NCBI RefSeq assembly: GCF_014196515.1
Contig: NZ_JACIDV010000004.1
Span: 186,001 to 250,000, forward strand
Direction: 5' to 3'
From: Rhizobium skierniewicense
Lineage (GTDB): Bacteria > Pseudomonadota > Alphaproteobacteria > Rhizobiales > Rhizobiaceae
Length of the DNA stretch: 64,000 nt
Shown: positions 56,694 through 64,000 of the stretch, one piece after another
Position numbering within the stretch: the stretch's first letter is position 1
Layout of the letters: every line of letters starts with the position of its first letter
Made by a program: the position numbers and the translations under genes
Notes under the pieces: model-generated
What the model saw: the letters and a program-made list of their open reading frames with translations, nothing else
Databases searched by the model: none
What the model was told of the DNA's origin: nothing

Positions 56694-57707
56694 TTGGCTC
56701 TGGGGCTTGATAATCTGGTAGGGCTACTGAAAGCGGCAGGCGAGCCGACACGCTTTCGGCTGCTTGCGCTTTTGTCGGCGGGCGACCTGACGGTCACCGA
56801 CCTGACTGAAATACTCGGTCAATCACAACCGCGTATTTCGCGCCATTTGAAGCTGCTGGCCGAAGAAGATCTGATTGACCGCTATCAGGAAGGTGCCTGG
56901 GCTTACTTCCGTTTGAAGCAGGACGGCAAGGCTGCTGGCATGGTTAAACAGGTTCTTTCTGTCGCATCTCCCAATGATGCGGTCCTCCAGCGCGACTTTG
57001 AGCGCCTGTCTTCCGTCAAGCGGGTGAGGGCGGAGCGTGCGCAGGACTATTTCAGCCGCAATGCGTCTGCCTGGGATGAACTGCGCCGTTTGCATGTGAG
57101 TGATGATGCGGTGGAAACTGCGCTTCTGAAACTCATCGGGACCACCCCGGTGGATTCCATGCTGGACCTTGGCACCGGCACGGGTCGCATTCTTCAGTTG
57201 TGTAGCGGTATCTACCGCCGCGCCATTGGCATCGATGCCAGCCGCGATATGCTGGCTGTTGCTCGCTCCAATCTCGACAAGGCTGGTGTTGCGAACGCTT
57301 CCGTGCGCCACGGCGATATTCTGAACCTGCCGCTGGAAAGCCAGGATTTCGATCTCGTCGTGGTTCACCAAGTGTTGCACTTCCTGGACCATCCTGAAAT
57401 GGCGCTGACTGAGGCCGCGCGCATGTTGCGCCCCAATGGCCGGCTCGTGATTATTGATCTGGCGCCCCACAAACTCGAATATCTGCGAGAAGAACACGCA
57501 CATGTTCGCCTCGGTTTTTCGCATCAAACCATGGAAGAATGGCTGAAAAAGGCAGGGCTTTCGCCCGAGAAAGCGGTTGATCTGCATTCCGGCAATGCCT
57601 CTGCCCAGTCACTCGACGTTACAATCTGGGTCGCACGCGATCCACGCCTGCTGATGGCCGGCGAGGAGCCGATGAATGCACCGCTTTTTTCCGCCGGGAG
57701 GGCATGA
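56694..57707 (+). CDS. ArsR-family regulator fused to SAM-dependent methyltransferase (SahR-like)
   Basis: This 337-residue protein has an ArsR winged helix at 1-95 (LLKAAGEPTRFRLLALLSAGDLTVTDLTEILGQSQPRISRHLKLLAEEDLIDRY). A class I methyltransferase fold follows from about 145, with MLDLGTGTGRILQL (AdoMet loop), GIDASRDMLAVARSNL and DLVVVHQVLHFLDHPE. The metal-binding Cys pair of metal-sensing ArsR proteins is absent. In alphaproteobacteria such fusions have been assigned as SahR, an AdoHcy-responsive repressor of methionine-cycle genes. The match is supported by the shared operators at metH and here, and by co-transcription with metF (1-bp gap). The start is a TTG at 56694 after TTGAGG. Confidence 0.87.
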   Translation: MALGLDNLVGLLKAAGEPTRFRLLALLSAGDLTVTDLTEILGQSQPRISRHLKLLAEEDLIDRYQEGAWAYFRLKQDGKAAGMVKQVLSVASPNDAVLQRDFERLSSVKRVRAERAQDYFSRNASAWDELRRLHVSDDAVETALLKLIGTTPVDSMLDLGTGTGRILQLCSGIYRRAIGIDASRDMLAVARSNLDKAGVANASVRHGDILNLPLESQDFDLVVVHQVLHFLDHPEMALTEAARMLRPNGRLVIIDLAPHKLEYLREEHAHVRLGFSHQTMEEWLKKAGLSPEKAVDLHSGNASAQSLDVTIWVARDPRLLMAGEEPMNAPLFSAGRA

Positions 57708-57708
57708 C

Positions 57709-58605
57709 ATGACGAAGACTGAGGCAGACCGCCACGTGACTGAAAATTTCAAACTGTCCTTCGAGTTCTTCCCGCCGAAGAATGCGGACATGGACGTGCA
57801 GCTATGGGAGACGGTCGAGGAGCTTTCCCGCTGGAATCCTGACTTTGTATCCGTCACCTACGGTGCAGGTGGCACGACGAAGGCACCGACACTGGTGGCT
57901 GTCGATCGCATGATATCGGTGGCTGGTTTGCCCACAGCCTCGCATCTGACATGCGTTGATGCCAGCAAGCAGGAGGTCCACGATGTGGTGGAAGAACTCC
58001 GAGCGATCGGCGTCAAGCGTTTCGTGGCACTGCGCGGCGACCCTGCCACCGGTCCAGGCACGGCTTACAAGCCACACCCGGACGGGTACGAAAATGCCGC
58101 CGCCCTCGTACGGGGCTTGCGTGAGCTCGGTGATTTCGAGATTTCCGTGTCGGCCTATCCCGAAAAGCACCCGGAAAGCGAAAGCGATTCTGTCGATATC
58201 GACATGCTGAAACGCAAGGCCGACAATGGCGCAACGCGGGCGCTCACACAGTTCTTTTTCGACAATGATATTTTCGAGCGTTACATGGAGCGTGTGACCA
58301 AAGCCGGTATCAGCATTCCCGTGGTTCCCGGTATCATGCCGATCCAGAACCTGACGCAGTTGAAGCGATTTGCCGGTCGTTGCGGAACCAGCGTTCCCGC
58401 GTTTCTGGACGATCGTTTTGCCGGTTACGATGATGATGCGATCGGCCGCGCTAGGGTGGCGGCAGATGTTGCTGCCGAACAGATCCTCGATCTACAACGG
58501 CGTGGCCTGAATGAATTCCACCTCTACACCATGAACCGTGCGCCGCTGGTGAACGCGGTTCTGGAGAACGTCGGCTATCGTCCAATGCGGAAATCCGCAG
58601 CGTAA
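57709..58605 (+). CDS. metF: 5,10-methylenetetrahydrofolate reductase
   Basis: This 298-residue FAD enzyme makes 5-methyltetrahydrofolate, the methyl donor for MetH. Family features are LSFEFFPPKN at the start of the barrel, FVSVTYGAGGTT, HLTCVDAS, the FVALRGDP strand, ALTQFFFDNDIF near 180 and VVPGIMPI. ATG 57709 is preceded by GGGAGGG and sits directly after the regulator stop, so the two form an operon. A terminator follows. Confidence 0.95.
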   Translation: MTKTEADRHVTENFKLSFEFFPPKNADMDVQLWETVEELSRWNPDFVSVTYGAGGTTKAPTLVAVDRMISVAGLPTASHLTCVDASKQEVHDVVEELRAIGVKRFVALRGDPATGPGTAYKPHPDGYENAAALVRGLRELGDFEISVSAYPEKHPESESDSVDIDMLKRKADNGATRALTQFFFDNDIFERYMERVTKAGISIPVVPGIMPIQNLTQLKRFAGRCGTSVPAFLDDRFAGYDDDAIGRARVAADVAAEQILDLQRRGLNEFHLYTMNRAPLVNAVLENVGYRPMRKSAA

Positions 58606-58633
58606 AGTCGGCGTTACATCTTCAGAACGAACA

Positions 58634-58665
58634 AAACGCAGGTTTCGAAAAACCTGCGTTTTTTT
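58634..58665 (+). terminator. Terminator of metF
   Basis: AAACGCAGGTTT pairs with AAACCTGCGTTT around a short loop and ends in a T run. Confidence 0.9.
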
Positions 58666-58718
58666 AATGGCAATTTGTAATCAACTGCTTGATGTGGCCG
58701 ATAACTCCAAGGTGCGTG

Positions 58719-58796
58719 TCAGATGAACAACATCACTCCAACAAACGCGAACGCCACACCCACTGCTAAGGCATTAAGAGAATTTGTAAGTCCCAT
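58719..58796 (-). CDS. 25-residue membrane peptide
   Basis: The peptide reads MGLTNSLNALAVGVAFAFVG then VMLFI and stops. One hydrophobic helix fills most of it. The start codon at 58796 is preceded by AAAGGAGG, one of the best ribosome sites in the window, six bases away. The gene is isolated between metF and the transglycosylase gene. Its length rules out a soluble enzyme; it could modulate a membrane complex or be a type I toxin-like peptide, but no antisense RNA was identified. Confidence 0.65.
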   Translation of the reverse strand: MGLTNSLNALAVGVAFAFVGVMLFI

Positions 58797-59035
58797 GCTC
58801 TGCCTCCTTTACGTTGACAGTAATCATTATGACCCTTTTGTGTCTCTTGAAAAGCGAAATCTATATTGCGTCGCACACGAAAACGGCAATGATTTCTGAG
58901 GCTTTGCAGCCAATGCGTTGAAAAACAACTTATATTACGGTCTGAAAAACTCAGTGCAAACTGCAAAAAAAGTAAACGGCCGTGGTTAATGCCACAGCCG
59001 TCCATCGCAATCCGTCAGAATCGGATACAAAGTTT

Positions 59036-60262
59036 TTAAAGAGCATCCAGAAGCGCGCGGGTTGGCCATCCATCGGCGGGTAGGCCGAGGCGCTGCTGTT
59101 CACGCTGTACGGCGATGCGTGTACCCGATCCGAGGATGCCATCGATCTTGCCGACGTCATGGGTCTTGGCATCGAGCTTGGTCTGAAGTTCCTTCATCGC
59201 GGTATCGTCAAGGCCGGGCTCAGGATTGCCCTTGGCATAAACCGGTGCGCCCATGAAGCGGGTCGCGAAATAGGCGGCCGAGGTGGTGTAGATGAAGGAC
59301 TGATTCCATTCCAAGTATATGTTGAAGTTGGGGTAGGTTATGAAGGCCGGGCCTTTGCGACCCTGTGGCAGGATAAGGGCTGCGGGCAGGGCGCCGAAGT
59401 TCTTGTTGCCATCCTTTGGCGCAACACCGAGATTGAACCATTCGCTTGCTGTCAGCGTACCGCCGAGGCCGGATTTTTCCCAAGGCAGGTTCTCCGGTAC
59501 GGACACTTCCTGAATCCAGGGCTCGCCCTTCTTGAAGCCAAGATGCTGGATGAATTTGGCAGCCGTCAAAATAGCGTCCGGGCTGCTCGCCTTGACGTTG
59601 ACGTGACCATCGCCATCACCATCCACGCCGAATGCGATGATATCCTTGGGCAGCATCTGCACTTGGCCGATTTCACCAGCCCAGGCACCCGTGTTGGTGG
59701 CCGGATCGAGATCGCCGTGCTGAACCATTTCGGTAAGCGCAATCAGTTGCGGGCGGAATAGCTCCGGGCGGCGGCAATCATGCGACAGCGTGACCAGCGC
59801 GTTGCGGGTGTTGAAATCGCCCTGAACCGCGCCAAAGTCCGTTTCCATGGCCCAAAAGGCTGCAATCACACCTGCAGGCACGCCATACTCGTCTTCGGCA
59901 CGCTTGAAGGCTGCGGAGTGCTCCTGAATCTTCTTGCGGCCCATGTCGAGGCGGCCCTGGCTGACAGTGCGCTGGGAAAATTCAAGGAAGGTCTGGCGGA
60001 ACACGCCCTGAGCGCGGTCACGCGACAGAACCTTCTGGTCGATCTGCGCGCCAGCCAGCGCCTTGTCCACGGCTTCTGCTGGAACGCCCTTGCCCACGGC
60101 TTCTGTCTTTACGCCTTGTAGGAAGGTGTTGAGATCACCGCCGCAGGCCACCTGTTTCGGGTCATCCGGAGACGCCACGGGAGTGATGGCGAGCGCCGAG
60201 CCGCAGGACAAGGTAAAAAAGGTGGCAGCGAGTGCGAGGCTGCGTGGCGAAAAGCTGGACAT
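59036..60262 (-). CDS. MltB-type lytic murein transglycosylase
   Basis: This 408-residue protein starts with a signal peptide (FSPRSLALAATFFTLSCGSALA). The SLT-2 domain shows FRQTFLEFSQRTVSQGRLDMGRKKI, then YGVPAGVIAAFWAMETDFGAVQGDFN with the catalytic Glu near residue 144. GEIGQVQMLPKDIIAFGVDGDGDG lies near 209-232. A C-terminal peptidoglycan-binding domain (MKELQTKLDAKTHDVGKIDGILGSGTRIAVQREQQRLGLPADGWPT) completes it. It cleaves glycan strands with formation of anhydromuropeptides during wall remodelling. Confidence 0.92.
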   Translation of the reverse strand: MSSFSPRSLALAATFFTLSCGSALAITPVASPDDPKQVACGGDLNTFLQGVKTEAVGKGVPAEAVDKALAGAQIDQKVLSRDRAQGVFRQTFLEFSQRTVSQGRLDMGRKKIQEHSAAFKRAEDEYGVPAGVIAAFWAMETDFGAVQGDFNTRNALVTLSHDCRRPELFRPQLIALTEMVQHGDLDPATNTGAWAGEIGQVQMLPKDIIAFGVDGDGDGHVNVKASSPDAILTAAKFIQHLGFKKGEPWIQEVSVPENLPWEKSGLGGTLTASEWFNLGVAPKDGNKNFGALPAALILPQGRKGPAFITYPNFNIYLEWNQSFIYTTSAAYFATRFMGAPVYAKGNPEPGLDDTAMKELQTKLDAKTHDVGKIDGILGSGTRIAVQREQQRLGLPADGWPTRALLDAL

Positions 60263-60431
60263 CAGAATTCCTCAAATGTGCGATTTAAACCATGCGTTCG
60301 CCAAGCTTTGTGGCGGAAGCGTGGGCAAGACGATGGAAAAGCACCAACAGACGTGATGTTTCCAACGCCATGTCTTCGGTCGACAGCACATCTGCTGGAA
60401 TTACCGCAGAAATCAAGTTGAAATCGATGGG

Positions 60432-61223
60432 TTAGCCGCGCGGCTGGTTCGCAGATGCCACCCATGTGCGCCAGTTCTTTTCCGAGCCGGCGAAGACATT
60501 GATATCTGTCGGCGTGCTGATGCCGGGAATGACGCCGGTGCCGGTATATTGCCAGAACGCCCATTGGCGGTCGCTGTAGATCTGGGCGGGGTGAGCGGCC
60601 ACGGAGCGGACCCAGAACGGGTAGTTCTTGAACTGGCCGACCAGATTGTCGCGGTGGAAATCAACACTGGTATAGATGATCGGGCGCTTGCCGTAGTGGC
60701 GTTCGATGCGGGTGAGGAACTGCTGTATCTCGGCACGGACCACCTCTGGTGAAGGCCGTGTCTTGCAGGTTGGGGAGGCGGGGTTCCATTCGACGTCCAG
60801 GACCGGCGGAAGTTTCATCGCCTCTTTGGGCACGGTGCGAATGAACCAGTCTGCCTGGGCATCCGCCGTCGCGCAGAAATAATAGAAGTGGTAGGGCGCG
60901 TGCGCCACGCCTGCGGCTGACGCTTCGCGCCAATATTCGTCGAAGCGTGCATCGACACGGTCCGTACCTTCGGTTGCCTTGATGAAGGCAAAGGAGACGC
61001 CGGATTTGCGCACGGTTGCCCAGTCGATATCCCCATTCCACTTGGACACGTCGATACCGTGTACCTCATGCTTGTGGGGTGAGCGCGCGCCGAAATCCTG
61101 TGGATCATTATCCTTGAAGCGCGGCTTGCCGACGGAAGCGGTTTCGAGGAAATCATAACTGGTGGAGGTGCAGCCGCTCAACAGGAGGATGGACACGAAA
61201 AGAGCCGGAAGTAGCCGCTGCAT
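60432..61223 (-). CDS. GH25-family muramidase-like lipoprotein
   Basis: This 263-residue protein starts with a lipoprotein signal (RLLPALFVSILLLSGCTST, lipobox LSGC). The GH25 fold begins at HGIDVSKWNGDIDWATVRKSGVSFAFIKATEGTD, with the first catalytic Asp in GIDVS. It continues with AGVAHAPYHFYYF and PPVLDVEWN, with the catalytic acidic pair, then KRPIIYTSVDF and WAFWQYTGTGVIPG. It should cut the MurNAc-GlcNAc bond from the outer membrane or periplasm. It is common in Rhizobiales. Confidence 0.9.
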   Translation of the reverse strand: MQRLLPALFVSILLLSGCTSTSYDFLETASVGKPRFKDNDPQDFGARSPHKHEVHGIDVSKWNGDIDWATVRKSGVSFAFIKATEGTDRVDARFDEYWREASAAGVAHAPYHFYYFCATADAQADWFIRTVPKEAMKLPPVLDVEWNPASPTCKTRPSPEVVRAEIQQFLTRIERHYGKRPIIYTSVDFHRDNLVGQFKNYPFWVRSVAAHPAQIYSDRQWAFWQYTGTGVIPGISTPTDINVFAGSEKNWRTWVASANQPRG

Positions 61224-61370
61224 GATGATCCCAGTGAAACGAATGAAAGTCCGCGCCGGTCGCCCCGGAGAGGCGCCGTAATCTCCTGTTTACCATAACA
61301 GGGTAAACAAGCCGTTATGGCAAGACGGATGACGGGAAATTCAATGCTTTACCGTTGACCGCAGCTGTTT

Positions 61371-62048
61371 TCAGGCCTCTGGCAAGGTCATGACAGCGCG
61401 CCACGCGTATCCTCGCGCAATCGGCTGGAATTCCAACGCAACGTTGGCGCTGCCGGCGAAAGCTTCCAGCACATATCGCATATTGGCACGGGGCGTGACG
61501 TGAAACTTGGTCAACCAGGCCTGTAGCAAAGTCCGGAACGGGCGTGGCAGGCCTTCCTGTTGCCCGAAATCCACGATGTGCAGGGAACCACCGGGCGCAA
61601 GTGACGCCAGCGCGCGTTCCACTGCCTTTTCCCATTCCGGTATCATCGATACGGCATAGGAAATCATGATTCGGTCAAAACCATCGTTGCGAGCAAATTC
61701 GCTGAGCCTGAAGGTCGTGGCATCTGAGACGCGCAACACAGGCCTTTCCTGCCTCCCGGCGAAGGTTTCGGCAGCCGTCGTCAGCATTTCCGCCGAGATA
61801 TCAAGGCCGTAAATCTTTGCAGTCGGGAAAAGTTTGGATGCTCGAAGAAGATTGCGGCCGGTGCCACAGCCGATTTCCAGCAAGCTGCCGCCTTGCGGGA
61901 TATCGAGTTTGTCGATGGTGGTGTCGCGGCCCAGCAGATAATATTTGCGCGTCAGATCATAGATGTGTCGCTGGTTGCGATACATCTTGTCCATCAGGTT
62001 GGCGTGGTTGACATCACGAAGGCTGACATTGTCACCGATGCTTTTCAT
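61371..62048 (-). CDS. btaB: Betaine-lipid N-methyltransferase BtaB
   Basis: This 225-residue class I methyltransferase has the AdoMet loop LLEIGCGTGRNLLRA near 55-69, YGLDISAEML, DRIMISYAVSMIPEWEKAVERAL and GGSLHIVDFGQQEGLP. The N-terminal HANLMDKMYRNQRHIYDLTRKYYLLGRD is typical of BtaB. It adds three methyl groups to diacylglyceryl-homoserine to form the phosphorus-free lipid DGTS. It overlaps btaA by four bases and is co-translated with it. Confidence 0.93.
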   Translation of the reverse strand: MKSIGDNVSLRDVNHANLMDKMYRNQRHIYDLTRKYYLLGRDTTIDKLDIPQGGSLLEIGCGTGRNLLRASKLFPTAKIYGLDISAEMLTTAAETFAGRQERPVLRVSDATTFRLSEFARNDGFDRIMISYAVSMIPEWEKAVERALASLAPGGSLHIVDFGQQEGLPRPFRTLLQAWLTKFHVTPRANMRYVLEAFAGSANVALEFQPIARGYAWRAVMTLPEA

Positions 62049-63295
62049 GCCTGCGCCCTCTGATAGATATGGAAGCCACCATAAATGGCGGAGCGGTCAC
62101 GCGCGTTGAGTTCCTGCGAGCGCTCGGCGAGATAGGACCATTGGGCGCGGATATCGGGTGACAGGCGGCCTTCGATGACGCTCTTTTCGGCAGCCGTGCG
62201 GAAAATGACGCGGGCGTCTGGCCCCGCCGTACGGCTGATCTGCGACCAGAGTTCATTGATCTGCGTGTCCGTCATCCAGTCCTGCGCGTCCAGAAGAACG
62301 TAGCGGTCGACAGAAGATGCCGGTTTGGAGGTCAGCAGTTCTGTAAAGGTGGCGTGGTGTACGGAAACGCGTGCGGCATTTCTGCGGATGGCGGGATAGT
62401 AATCGGTGCGCAGATAATCGGGAAGGTTGCCCTCCTGCGCTTGCGGATAACGGCGCACAAAGGCCTGCCAGGCGAAGTAATTGTCTTTCAGCGGGAAATC
62501 ACAGGCGAGCTTTTCAAGACGCTGGCGAAGAACCGGAGCAATCGTGTTGCCGTCCGAAAGGCTGGCGAGCTCATCGTATTGGCGTGGTGGAATGCCGAGG
62601 CCGAAGAGCGAGCTCTTGCGCTTCGTCAGCCAGCGGATCATCGGCTTGTCGAAGAGCGGCGCGACTTTCTCGTTGAAGAACTGACGTTGCTCATCCATCG
62701 AACGGGCATTGGCCATGTCCTGAAGCTTCACACCGTGCAGGCGGGCCAGAACGTGACCTATGCCAATGAAGCGGCCGAGCAAGCCGGTGCGATAGATGTT
62801 GCCGTTGAACACAGAAATCCGACGGCGGCCGGTCATCTTGCGTTTCGACCAATAGGCGCGTGTCTGCGGGTCGAGGTTTGGGGCAATGAAACGATCGTAG
62901 CCTTCGCTGTTGGAGCGCACGTTGGCGTGACCGAACTGGCGCACGACGTCGCCATGATTCGGCAGGTGGCGGAACGCTGCGAGCTTCAACTTGTTGAGGG
63001 CGATGTGGTGCGGATTGAGATCCACCACATCGATGCGAGATGGATTGCGCGACAGGTAGGCAAGGACGTTACAGCCGCCTGAACCGATGGTGACGATGCT
63101 GTGGCCATCGCGCAGCTCCATCGCCTGCATATCGACCTCAGGGTCTTCCCAGATTTGCGGGTAGACCAGACCGGAAAACAAAACACCGAACAGGCGCTCC
63201 GACAGGCCGCTGATGGACAGAGCCTTGTGTTGGAGCAGCGCTGTCTTCAGTTTCACGTTTTTGCTGAAACCGGTTTTCGGCGCGACACTGGTCAT
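62045..63295 (-). CDS. btaA: Diacylglycerol 3-amino-3-carboxypropyltransferase BtaA
   Basis: This 416-residue DUF3419 protein transfers the aminocarboxypropyl group of AdoMet to diacylglycerol, the first step of DGTS synthesis. Recognisable segments are LFGVLFSGLVYPQIWEDPEVDMQAMEL near 38-64, IVTIGSGGCNVLAYLSRNPSRIDVVDLNPHHIALNKLKLAA (a methyltransferase-like AdoMet fold), and VLLDAQDWMTDTQINELW near 331-348. In Rhizobiaceae the btaAB genes are induced by phosphate limitation through PhoB. A weak Pho-box-like sequence lies upstream. Confidence 0.95.
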   Translation of the reverse strand: MTSVAPKTGFSKNVKLKTALLQHKALSISGLSERLFGVLFSGLVYPQIWEDPEVDMQAMELRDGHSIVTIGSGGCNVLAYLSRNPSRIDVVDLNPHHIALNKLKLAAFRHLPNHGDVVRQFGHANVRSNSEGYDRFIAPNLDPQTRAYWSKRKMTGRRRISVFNGNIYRTGLLGRFIGIGHVLARLHGVKLQDMANARSMDEQRQFFNEKVAPLFDKPMIRWLTKRKSSLFGLGIPPRQYDELASLSDGNTIAPVLRQRLEKLACDFPLKDNYFAWQAFVRRYPQAQEGNLPDYLRTDYYPAIRRNAARVSVHHATFTELLTSKPASSVDRYVLLDAQDWMTDTQINELWSQISRTAGPDARVIFRTAAEKSVIEGRLSPDIRAQWSYLAERSQELNARDRSAIYGGFHIYQRAQA

Positions 63296-63340
63296 CTGAT
63301 TCCACCTCTCATTCGGTTGAGAGGCGTTTAACCGCGAGAC

Positions 63341-63358
63341 GCAACAGTTTGATGACGA
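63341..63358 (-). promoter_or_regulatory. Possible weak Pho box upstream of btaA
   Basis: On the minus strand TCGTCATCAAACTGTTGC resembles two direct repeats (CTGTCAT, four bases, CTGTCAT) with about 9 of 14 matches. Position and known biology support it; the sequence match alone is weak. Confidence 0.35.
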
Positions 63359-63508
63359 GGCGGTGGTCAGGTGTTTATGTCGCCGTTAGATTGGCATGGG
63401 GGCTGTATCCAGCAGCGATACGTCCGCATGTCTTTGACGGCCAGGTCGATCAAGGACTTGATCTTAACTGTTCTCGAGCCAATGAGGGTAGAGGGTTGTG
63501 TCGCCAGG

Positions 63509-64000
63509 CTACTTGCGCAAAACGTGCAGCATGCCCTTGCGCTTGGCGTCGTAATAGTAGCCGCGGGCGTAAAGACGGACGGCGTTATCACGATCGTTGT
63601 CGGCCACCAGCCATGCACCACTGAGATATTTCACGGCGTATTTCAGGTTGGTCTCGGCGTCGAAGAGGCCTGAGGCGGGGCCGTCGAAGCCCATCGAGCG
63701 TGCCGTGGCGTGCTTGATCTGCATAAGGCCGAAATGGCCGCCGTTGACCGCATTTGGATTGTAGCGGCTCTCACGCATCACGACGCGGTGAACGAGATCT
63801 TCTGGCACGTTGTACATGGTGGCGTATTTGGTGATGAGGCCGCTAAGCTTCTGACGGCCAACCATCGATGGCGCATCCAGTGAAGGCGTGATGGCTTCCC
63901 GTGTGCTGATGGCGGCAAGAGCTGCATTTTGCGGCGCAGACGCATAGGCAAGCATCGCACCCTGCGGCTTTGGAACCGGGATGACACTCTGCTGCTTCAT
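63509..64000 (-). CDS. SLT-domain lytic transglycosylase, probably cut by the window edge
   Basis: At least 163 residues are visible. The SLT fold shows LSGLITKYATMYNVPEDLVHRVVMRESRYNPNAVNGGHFGLMQIKHATARSMGFDGP (near 52-108). The catalytic Glu is in MRESRYNP, and the GLMQI motif is typical of soluble lytic transglycosylases. A Met codon coincides with the last bases of the window. No signal peptide precedes the domain, so the real start is probably further right. Small SLT proteins of this kind in rhizobia assist wall-spanning assembly or turnover. Confidence 0.85.
   Translation of the reverse strand: MKQQSVIPVPKPQGAMLAYASAPQNAALAAISTREAITPSLDAPSMVGRQKLSGLITKYATMYNVPEDLVHRVVMRESRYNPNAVNGGHFGLMQIKHATARSMGFDGPASGLFDAETNLKYAVKYLSGAWLVADNDRDNAVRLYARGYYYDAKRKGMLHVLRK

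Overview
The window looks like a chromosomal segment of a Rhizobiaceae alphaproteobacterium, most probably Agrobacterium/Rhizobium. The evidence is the high-GC codon use, a BtaA/BtaB betaine-lipid pair, a metH / ArsR-methyltransferase / metF methionine regulon with shared operators, and an EttA-type ABC-F protein. The assignment is by protein recognition only, with no database search.

Region 1 (1-520): the start of a secreted SIMPL-domain protein running off the left edge on the minus strand, then a tRNA with a CAT anticodon, probably tRNA-Ile2.

Region 2 (about 504-13369): a roughly 12.9-kb integrative and probably mobilizable element inserted in the 3' end of that tRNA. A 17-bp piece of the tRNA end (504-520) is repeated directly at 13353-13369 and marks attL and attR. 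Inside are a tyrosine integrase split by an 8-G tract, about 1.1 kb of hairpin-rich non-coding DNA, several small unknown genes, a rolling-circle HUH Rep, a MobV-type relaxase, a basic coiled-coil/membrane protein, and a complete retron. The retron reads on the minus strand: phosphoribosyltransferase-like protein, winged-helix protein, msr-msd RNA, reverse transcriptase. The msr-msd RNA can be drawn from the sequence, with 19-nt a1/a2 arms, a candidate branching G and several hairpins, and its a2 arm covers the RT start codon. An internally deleted IS3-family remnant and a truncated gene lie before attR.

Region 3 (13.6-22 kb): a SecY-like membrane protein, a small membrane protein, a CX5R phosphatase, an AGE-family sugar isomerase, metH with a 20-bp palindromic operator, and a small membrane protein.

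Region 4 (22-34.8 kb): a catabolic region. On the minus strand lie an RpiR regulator, a four-gene ABC importer and a zinc alcohol dehydrogenase. On the plus strand lie an N-formylglutamate amidohydrolase-like protein, an ethanolamine-type APC permease, a glutamine-synthetase-like ligase, an aldehyde dehydrogenase and an iron-type alcohol dehydrogenase. The plus-strand set fits catabolism of an amino alcohol through gamma-glutamyl intermediates.

Region 5 (34.9-40.1 kb): behind an AT-rich consensus promoter, a DUF1800 and DUF1501 secreted pair followed by a GT2 protein that carries the hallmark motifs of chitin synthases.

Region 6 (40.2-64 kb): mainly core genes. These are a ParA-like ATPase, a TetR/MFS pair with matching operators, an L,D-transpeptidase, RidA and HugZ proteins, a ThDP enzyme with a CaiB CoA-transferase, ettA, a chemoreceptor, soxR with a consensus SoxR box facing a VOC gene, an ArsR-methyltransferase regulator with metF, a 25-residue membrane peptide, three cell-wall hydrolases (one cut by the right edge) and btaBA.
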